From CAYFIW01 sp964500645 (GTDB lineage: Bacteria; Chloroflexota; Dehalococcoidia; Lucifugimonadales; UBA826), in the NCBI GenBank assembly GCA_964500645.1, contig CAZCOH010000024.1:1-21132 (forward strand): DNA of 21,132 nucleotides. Direction: 5' to 3'. Numbering within the stretch: the first letter of the stretch is position 1; the number at the start of each line of letters is the position of its first letter. Below the pieces are notes generated by a model that saw only the letters and a program-made list of their open reading frames with translations, was not told where the DNA came from and did not search any database. The translations under genes and the position numbers were made by a program. Positions 15,716 through 21,132 of the stretch are shown here, one piece after another.

Positions 15716-17317
15716 CTAGTCGTCAAAAGGTGCAGGAAGTTTGGGAGGATCTAACTCTGTTATCAACGATTCCGTAGTGAGTACCATGGCGGATATACTG
15801 GCCGCGTTTTCTAGGGCGGACCTGGTCACCTTGACTGGATCAATGATTCCGTACTCATACATACTGCCATATCTGTCTTTTTCTGCATCAAAACCATAGT
15901 CGTTTACACCGTTCTTCACTGCTTCTACAACAACAGGACCGCTAAACCCGGCATTTTGAACTAGTAATGCTAGAGGTGCTGTAACGGAGTCAAACACGAT
16001 CCTCGCTCCTGTGTCCTCATCTGTACTTCCTTCAAATTTAGATCGCACAGTTTCTGCAGCACGTATTAACGAGGTTCCACCTCCGGGTAATATACCTTCT
16101 TCCATAGCGGCTCTAGTCGCGGAAAGTGCATCTTCGAGTCTTTGCTTTTTCTCTTTCAATTCTATTTCTGTTGCTGCTCCCACTTTGATGACGGAAACGC
16201 CACCTGAAAGTTTTGCGGCTCTTTCATCAAGTTTTTCTCGGTCATAATCGGATTTGGTCTCAGACGCTTGAGATTTGATATTGCTTACTCTCGCCTCTAT
16301 ATCGATTTGGTCCCCTCCACCTTCAACGAAAGTAGTATCATCTTTTGTTGATACCACTCTTCGGCATCTACCAAGATCCGAAATTTCTACCGAATCGAGT
16401 GTTCTGCCTGTCTCTCCGCTGATTACCGTAGCACCAAATAGGATCGACATATCCTCTAATATCGATTTTCTGCGGTCACCAAAAGCTGGGGCTTTTACTC
16501 CGAGACAGTTAATGGTGCCCCTCATTTTATTAACTACCAGTGTCGCTAACGCTTGACCATCTATGTCTTCAGCAATTATGACTAAATTTCTACCAACTGC
16601 TGAAAATTTCTCCATAAAAGGTACAAGTTCTTCAGCACTGGAAATTTTTTCAGAAGTCAGAAAAATATATGGGTCCTCTAATTCCGCTATCATTTTTTCT
16701 TGATCTGTGACGAAATACGGGGAGAGATATCCTCGGTCTATTTCCATACCTTCTACATATTCCACATCGTAATCGAGACCCCTTGATTCTTCTACTGAAA
16801 CAACCCCATCTTTGCCTATTTTCCCAATGATAGAACCTATCAGGTTTCCCATTTCCTCGTCATGAGCCGATAGAATTGCTACTTGAGATATTTGAGCATT
16901 GTCTGTGACGGATTTTGACATTCCCTTTAGCTCTTCAGTCATCGCATCAACGGCCCTATCTATGCCCCTTTTTAATGCCATAGGATCAGCTCCGGCCGCA
17001 ATATTCTTGAATCCGTTTTTCAGGATGGCTTGGGCAAGGATAGTCGAGGTTGTTGTACCGTCACCGACCGCGTCATTTGTTTTTGATGCGGCTTCTTTCA
17101 ACAACTGGGCCCCCATGTTGAGGAATGGTTCTGCTAGCTCAATCTCTTTAGCTATTGTCACTCCGTCACTGCACACCTGCGGGGGGCCAAATTCCTTGTC
17201 TAGGATCACATTTCGGCCGTTTGGGCCCAAAGTTATACCCACGGTTTTTGCCATGAGGTCAATCCCCTGCATGAGCTGCTCTCTGGCGCCTTCTCTAAAT
17301 TGAAACTGCTTAGGCAT
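15716..17317 (-). CDS. groEL: Chaperonin GroEL (Hsp60), no groES adjacent
   Basis: A 533-residue type I chaperonin. ATP-site motifs are kept: LGPNGRNV, DGTTT at 86-90, GAATEIELKEKK and LEDALSATRAA, and the apical domain has GYLSPYF and KAPAFGDRR. It lacks the C-terminal Gly-Gly-Met tail of E. coli GroEL, ending in LPAPFDD. Cys49 in PPQVCSDG sits where polar or Thr/Asn residues are usual. The upstream neighbour is a molybdenum hydroxylase gene 46 bases away, and no groES or CIRCE element is visible, so this may be a second copy or a genome with split chaperonin genes. It is followed by the ABC exporter genes. The ATG has GAGAGG about ten bases upstream. Confidence 0.95.
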   Translation of the reverse strand: MPKQFQFREGAREQLMQGIDLMAKTVGITLGPNGRNVILDKEFGPPQVCSDGVTIAKEIELAEPFLNMGAQLLKEAASKTNDAVGDGTTTSTILAQAILKNGFKNIAAGADPMALKRGIDRAVDAMTEELKGMSKSVTDNAQISQVAILSAHDEEMGNLIGSIIGKIGKDGVVSVEESRGLDYDVEYVEGMEIDRGYLSPYFVTDQEKMIAELEDPYIFLTSEKISSAEELVPFMEKFSAVGRNLVIIAEDIDGQALATLVVNKMRGTINCLGVKAPAFGDRRKSILEDMSILFGATVISGETGRTLDSVEISDLGRCRRVVSTKDDTTFVEGGGDQIDIEARVSNIKSQASETKSDYDREKLDERAAKLSGGVSVIKVGAATEIELKEKKQRLEDALSATRAAMEEGILPGGGTSLIRAAETVRSKFEGSTDEDTGARIVFDSVTAPLALLVQNAGFSGPVVVEAVKNGVNDYGFDAEKDRYGSMYEYGIIDPVKVTRSALENAASISAMVLTTESLITELDPPKLPAPFDD

Positions 17318-17363
17318 TTCTACGAAACCTCTCTGATTTTGTTAATTATTCTCAATAAATTTT

Positions 17364-19646
17364 TTATTTCTTTTTCGCCAAGGCTTTAAGTACAGACGAA
17401 GAATTCATTGGTAAGTCGCGCATTCTGACTCCAATGGCGTCATATATAGCGTTTGATAGTGCTGCTAAAGGTGGTACCAATGGGGATTCTCCAACTCCTC
17501 TGACGCCATAAGGGTGGCCTGGATTGGGCACCTCTACTACCACTGGGTCAATCATTGGAAGATCCAAGCTAGTTGGCATTCTATAGTCCAACAGACTTGA
17601 ATTCATAACTTGGCCTTCTTCACTCATGAAATATTCTTCATTGAGTGCCCAACCTATTCCCTGTACGCTCCCGCCCTGTATTTGCCCTTCAACATAATCT
17701 GGATGGATAGCCTTGCCGGCGTCGACGAAAGTGGTGCACCTCAATATTTCTGTTTTGCCGGTCTCGGGATCTATCTCCACATCAACTAGCATGGCAGCAT
17801 ATGATCCTCCTGCACCTGTTGGATTTACTCCTGCACTACCAACAATTGGGCCTCCTGTTCCGTTGGATCCAGCCGCCAATTCCTTAAAAGTAAGACTTAA
17901 TTCTGGGTCAGATTTATGGCTTGCCACCCCGTTCGAAAATTCGATTTCATCTGGGTTTGTGTCCCATACTAAAGCTGCCCTATCAATTAATTGAGCTTTC
18001 ACGTGTTGGGCGGCTTCAAATGCAGCCCAGCCTGATTTGAATGCGACTCCACTGCCACCAGTTACTGAGGTATATCCAATCGTGTCAGTATCCCCAATTT
18101 GAGGGTTCACATCCTCAACGGGAATACCAAGTACTTCTGCAAATTGTTGAGCAATAGCCGTTCTGGATCCTCCGATATCGACAGATCCTTCTGTTAGATT
18201 AACTGTGCCTGCCGGGGTTACTACAGCAATACATGACGCCGGGCCAGTATTATTTCTCCAGAATCCCATTGCTACGCCTCTTCCTCTCAATTTTCCGGAT
18301 TTTTCTTCAAGTGGCTCGTTGTAGTGATTGTGAGCCTTTACTATTTCGGCCGTTTCTACCATACCTATCTTGTTGTTTACAACACCATCTGCTCTACGTG
18401 TCCCTTCTTTCGCGGCATTAATTAGCCTCAAATCCATTGGGTCCATTTCTAGCTTTTCAGCTAACTCGTCTAAGATCGTTTCTATGGCCAACGCCCCCAA
18501 GGGCGCACCTGGAGCTCTATATGCAGTCGTCTTTGGTTTATTGTCTACAACGTCGTATCCATCCAGTTTCAAATTTTCTATATCATAGGGAGACAACATA
18601 CATGCTGTTGCTCCTCCAACGGGTGATCCAGGGAAGGCTCCGGCTTCGAAGTATAGTTCAGCCTTGGCCGCAGTAATTTTTCCCAAGGAGTTAAGTCCGA
18701 TTTTTGCTTTTATCATGCTTCCACACGTCGGACCGCTGGCTTCTATAACCTCCGCTCGGCTCATGTGCATTTTTACCGGGTTACCACTCTTCTTAGATAA
18801 AAGAGCGGCTAAGGGTTCTAGGTAGCAGGGAAGTTTGCCACCGAATCCTCCTCCTATTTCCATTGGGATGACATTGGTGCGGGGGACAGGTATTCCCAAT
18901 ACCGTGGATGTTGCGTCTCTTATGCCGAAGTGACCTTGACTACTGCACCAGACCGTGACAAATCCGTCTGCTCGCCACCACGCGGTTCCATTTTGGGGCT
19001 CTATATAACCCTGGTGTACGGTTTTGGTTCGAAATGTTCTTTCAATAGTTAGATTAGATTCAGCTTCTTCAAATCCTTTTTCGACATCTCCTAATACATA
19101 CTGATCATGGCTGGCAATATTAGGGCTATCAAATTTGTTCTCACCTAGAGATACTGAACTTATGCTGTCATGCAGCGCAGGAGCACCATCGGCAATGGCG
19201 GATTCTACATCAGTGACCGATTCTAAAACTTCATATTCAACCTTAATGAGGGATAATAATTCTTCGGCTTCATGTTGGCTTTGTGCAGCAATAGCAGCAA
19301 TAGGATGGCCTTTAAACAGCACTTTGTCTGAGGCCAAAATTCGATCTTTAACATATTTCATGTTTGCGTATAGGTCCTCACCAACTTCAGCGGCTTTGTC
19401 CGGAAGAGGGGCGAGGTCATTCGAAGTAATTACGGCTTTAACTGATGGATGAGATACTGCTCTGGAAATATCGATCGATAATATTTTTGCATGTGCGTGA
19501 GGGCTTCTTAGGACTTTTCCGAAAATCATCCCTGGTAGATTCATATCGGCACCATAAAGGGCCTTACCAGTGACTTTATCAACTCCATCATGCCTGACGG
19601 GTCTTTTTCCGATTACAGAATATTGCTCATTTGTTTGAGTAGCCAA
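17364..19646 (-). CDS. Molybdenum hydroxylase large subunit, xanthine dehydrogenase/CoxL family
   Basis: A 760-residue molybdopterin-cytosine-dinucleotide-binding subunit of the xanthine dehydrogenase superfamily, full length for a separate large subunit. The start VIGKRPVRHDGVDKVTGKAL is the standard family opening; EIGGGFGGK lies at 263-271, AYRAPGAP at 376-382, and the C-terminal GVGESPLVPP carries the catalytic Glu720. AYRAPGAP differs from AYRGFGGP of xanthine dehydrogenase and AYRCSFR of form I CO dehydrogenase, so neither is likely; the substrate may be a heterocycle, aldehyde or aromatic. The start is TTG 19646 with GGGAG (19656-19660) nine bases upstream. No 2Fe-2S or FAD subunit gene is adjacent, so partners must lie elsewhere. 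Confidence 0.92.
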   Translation of the reverse strand: MATQTNEQYSVIGKRPVRHDGVDKVTGKALYGADMNLPGMIFGKVLRSPHAHAKILSIDISRAVSHPSVKAVITSNDLAPLPDKAAEVGEDLYANMKYVKDRILASDKVLFKGHPIAAIAAQSQHEAEELLSLIKVEYEVLESVTDVESAIADGAPALHDSISSVSLGENKFDSPNIASHDQYVLGDVEKGFEEAESNLTIERTFRTKTVHQGYIEPQNGTAWWRADGFVTVWCSSQGHFGIRDATSTVLGIPVPRTNVIPMEIGGGFGGKLPCYLEPLAALLSKKSGNPVKMHMSRAEVIEASGPTCGSMIKAKIGLNSLGKITAAKAELYFEAGAFPGSPVGGATACMLSPYDIENLKLDGYDVVDNKPKTTAYRAPGAPLGALAIETILDELAEKLEMDPMDLRLINAAKEGTRRADGVVNNKIGMVETAEIVKAHNHYNEPLEEKSGKLRGRGVAMGFWRNNTGPASCIAVVTPAGTVNLTEGSVDIGGSRTAIAQQFAEVLGIPVEDVNPQIGDTDTIGYTSVTGGSGVAFKSGWAAFEAAQHVKAQLIDRAALVWDTNPDEIEFSNGVASHKSDPELSLTFKELAAGSNGTGGPIVGSAGVNPTGAGGSYAAMLVDVEIDPETGKTEILRCTTFVDAGKAIHPDYVEGQIQGGSVQGIGWALNEEYFMSEEGQVMNSSLLDYRMPTSLDLPMIDPVVVEVPNPGHPYGVRGVGESPLVPPLAALSNAIYDAIGVRMRDLPMNSSSVLKALAKKK

Positions 19647-19750
19647 TTTTTAAAGCTCCCTATTAACCTGTTTTCGTAATCATGAACTTCTGAAATACAC
19701 GGGAAATAATATCATAATGATCAAGGTAATTTGTGCCTGAGGAGCAACTT

Positions 19751-20842
19751 CTAACCAGTATGCCTATATCGCATTAAATTTTCCTCGTTAAAGTTTACGC
19801 CGAGACCCGGTTCCTGTGGCATTAACATCAAGCCATCTTTTATTGTCGGTTCTCTGTCGAAAAGCTCAAATGTCCAAGGCATATGTTCGACCCACGCTCC
19901 ATTTGGGCAAGCCGCTATTCCATGGGCCAATACTTCTGTCGCTAGATGACTCACGACAGGTTTGTTATACGATTGAGCCAAATGTGCCACTTTCATCCAT
20001 TGAGTGATTCCTCCAACTCTCAAAAGGTCGACCATAACAATATCGATGGATTTTAGCTCGAGCATATTTCTGAAAGCCTCTATTCCATAATGATATTCCC
20101 CAGCTGCAATAGGAGTGTCAAGTTTGTCCGCTATAGATGCTAGGCCCATGTAGTCTTGATGATTGATAGGGTCTTCTAGCCAGTAGAGGTCATATTCGGA
20201 TAATTCCCTCCCTATTTTGATAGAAGTGTTGACGCTCCAGCCTTGGTTTATATCCACCATAAGAGTAATATCCGGGCCTACGGCTTCTCTCATGATTTTC
20301 ATTCTTTCCAACTCTTTTTTCGCCGTAGGTTCAGCTCCCATTCTGAACTTCATAGCAGTAAAACCTTTTTCTACAAGATCTCTAGCAGTGCTAGCTAGCC
20401 TATCAAGATCATAATTTCTCCATAAGTATCCACTTGCGTAGGCTGGTACTGAATTTCTATGTCCCCCAAGTAACTGATATATAGGTAGCCCTGTGTATTT
20501 ACCTTTTATATCCCACAGTGCTACGTCAATTGCAGAAATAGACCTAGTAACTAACCCAGCGGGTGCGCCACCTCCTGCTATTTCCGTTAAATAAGAAATT
20601 ATTCTCTCGTTATTTAGAGGATTCTCACCTAAAATTTGTTCAATTAATGCGTCTATGCATTCCTTGAGAGCTTTAACCATGATATCGCTCGTGAAGCCCG
20701 CATATGAGATTCCCTCCAGGCCGTCTGAGGTTCTTAGTTTTATGGTTATAAAATCAGCCTTTGAGCCCATTCCGCCTGTTAATGGACCTTCTTCCCTTGG
20801 TAGGCTGACCACAGAGGTTTCGAATTCAATTATTTTTGGCAT
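19751..20842 (-). CDS. Mandelate racemase-subgroup enolase superfamily enzyme
   Basis: A 363-residue protein with the N-terminal capping domain and TIM barrel of the enolase superfamily. Active-site residues line up with Pseudomonas mandelate racemase at a constant +2 offset: K165 (K164), R167 in place of K166, metal ligands D197, E223 and E249 (D195, E221, E247), N199 (N197), the D272-H299 dyad (D270-H297), and E319 (E317). Such enzymes abstract a proton next to a carboxylate. The intact Asp-His dyad fits an acid-sugar dehydratase or racemase; Arg for Lys166 makes mandelate-type racemisation less likely. GAGG at 20848-20851 lies five bases before the ATG. It precedes a molybdenum hydroxylase gene by 104 bases. 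Confidence 0.92.
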   Translation of the reverse strand: MPKIIEFETSVVSLPREEGPLTGGMGSKADFITIKLRTSDGLEGISYAGFTSDIMVKALKECIDALIEQILGENPLNNERIISYLTEIAGGGAPAGLVTRSISAIDVALWDIKGKYTGLPIYQLLGGHRNSVPAYASGYLWRNYDLDRLASTARDLVEKGFTAMKFRMGAEPTAKKELERMKIMREAVGPDITLMVDINQGWSVNTSIKIGRELSEYDLYWLEDPINHQDYMGLASIADKLDTPIAAGEYHYGIEAFRNMLELKSIDIVMVDLLRVGGITQWMKVAHLAQSYNKPVVSHLATEVLAHGIAACPNGAWVEHMPWTFELFDREPTIKDGLMLMPQEPGLGVNFNEENLMRYRHTG

Positions 20843-20877
20843 AAATTCCTCACTGACTACAACTTAGGACACAACAG

Positions 20878-20905
20878 GATATAGAAAATTTACCTAGTTA
20901 TTCAA
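20878..20905 (-). promoter_or_regulatory. Probable promoter of the enolase-family gene
   Basis: On the minus strand, TTGAAT (20905-20900) and TATATC (20883-20878) are separated by 16 bases, each matching four of six consensus positions. Transcription would start near 20871, about 30 bases before the ATG at 20842. A small AT-rich dyad TATTC-AAA-GAATA (20899-20911) overlaps the -35 and could be an operator. Moderate evidence only. Confidence 0.4.
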
Positions 20906-20911
20906 AGAATA

Positions 20912-20995
20912 CTATGAGCGCCAGGCTAACGAAATAATATACACGACTATTGGAGCAACTATGATCCATAATAAGAGTCTTGGGTGAATTGGCAT
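20912..20995 (-). CDS. Possible 27-residue single-pass membrane peptide
   Basis: In the 195-base gap between two divergent genes, a 27-codon frame reads with an ATG and a stop. The product has a basic N-terminus (MPIHPR), a continuous hydrophobic core of about 19 residues (LLLWIIVAPIVVYIISLAW) and a short polar end (RS), the layout of many bacterial small membrane proteins. Against it, I see no ribosome site before the ATG and no other start in frame up to an upstream TAG. It could be a real peptide, a decayed fragment, or chance in AT-rich DNA. I know no named family for it. Confidence 0.3.
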   Translation of the reverse strand: MPIHPRLLLWIIVAPIVVYIISLAWRS

Positions 20996-21037
20996 AAAAT
21001 TAACGAAGTTAAATCGGACAAACTATTTACACTAGGA

Positions 21038-21132
21038 ATGGATACTAACACAGTGGTTAAAAATCAAGGTTTAAATAAATTTAGAGTAATTTCATTTGAT
21101 ATTGATGGGAGTTTAATAGATCAAACGCTGAA
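21038..21132 (+). CDS. HAD-superfamily hydrolase, N-terminal fragment
   Basis: The frame begins at ATG 21038 and runs off the right edge after about 31 codons. VISFDIDGSLID contains the HAD motif I (DxDGS/T), in which the first Asp is the nucleophile and the second the acid-base. AGGA directly touches the ATG, closer than usual, so a slightly later GTG at 21053 is possible. Phosphatase, phosphomutase or other HAD roles cannot be separated from so short a piece. Confidence 0.7.
   Translation, partial: MDTNTVVKNQGLNKFRVISFDIDGSLIDQTL

Noticed and set aside
17318..17363. CIRCE heat-shock operator before groEL
   Set aside because: No TTAGCACTC-N9-GAGTGCTAA-like repeat is present in the 46-base gap; it holds mainly AT-rich sequence and a ribosome site.
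19711..19721. ATCATAATGAT palindrome between the enolase-family and hydroxylase genes
   Set aside because: Only five bases per arm in AT-rich DNA with no matched promoter elements; likely chance.

Overview
The window is 21.1 kb of gene-dense bacterial chromosome with no mobile element, CRISPR array, rRNA or tRNA that I could see. The DNA is moderately AT-rich (judged by eye, not computed). It uses TTG and GTG starts freely and packs genes with overlaps or gaps of a few bases. Several features together suggest a marine Chloroflexota of the SAR202 / Dehalococcoidia-like type: an ATP-dependent oxoprolinase, a two-subunit methylmalonyl-CoA mutase, a free-standing xanthine-dehydrogenase-type large subunit beside a mandelate-racemase-type enolase, and a GldA/GldFG-like ABC exporter with a DUF4340 protein. 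This is inference from gene content and was not tested by any phylogeny.

Layout. (1) 1-3211: a LysR regulator (partial, minus strand) is divergent from pxpA-pxpB-pxpC, the three-subunit 5-oxoprolinase. (2) 3212-5033: a ketopantoate-reductase-family gene, preceded by a perfect 19-bp dyad around a TATAAT, and a DedA/YqaA membrane protein. (3) 5038-7005: ruvB on the minus strand is divergent from a class I methyltransferase. (4) 7045-10776: a clear promoter, then a methylmalonyl-CoA cassette of mutase catalytic subunit, acyl-CoA dehydrogenase, methylmalonyl-CoA epimerase and mutase B12-binding subunit. (5) 10849-11448: a divergent PlsY-like membrane acyltransferase. (6) 17317-11445 (minus): groEL without groES, an ABC ATPase, a fused ABC-2 permease/GldG-type protein, and DUF4340; the last three are translationally coupled or nearly so. 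(7) 20842-17364 (minus): an enolase-superfamily protein with a full mandelate-racemase active site except Lys-to-Arg, and a molybdenum hydroxylase large subunit. (8) 21038-21132: the start of a HAD-family gene.

How the genes fit together. Most of the window is catabolic. Oxoproline goes to glutamate through PxpABC. Propionyl/methylmalonyl units go to succinyl-CoA through the epimerase and mutase, with an acyl-CoA dehydrogenase feeding in. Organic acids are probably handled by the enolase-family and molybdenum enzymes. This suits a heterotroph living on amino acids, short branched acyl groups and oxidised organic acids. No single locus is clearly a new system. The points most worth a second look are the dyad/promoter at 3313-3331, the altered PlsY motifs, the Lys-to-Arg change in the enolase-family protein, the acyl-CoA dehydrogenase inside the mutase cassette, the groEL/GldA-like cluster, and a possible 27-residue membrane peptide at 20912-20995.
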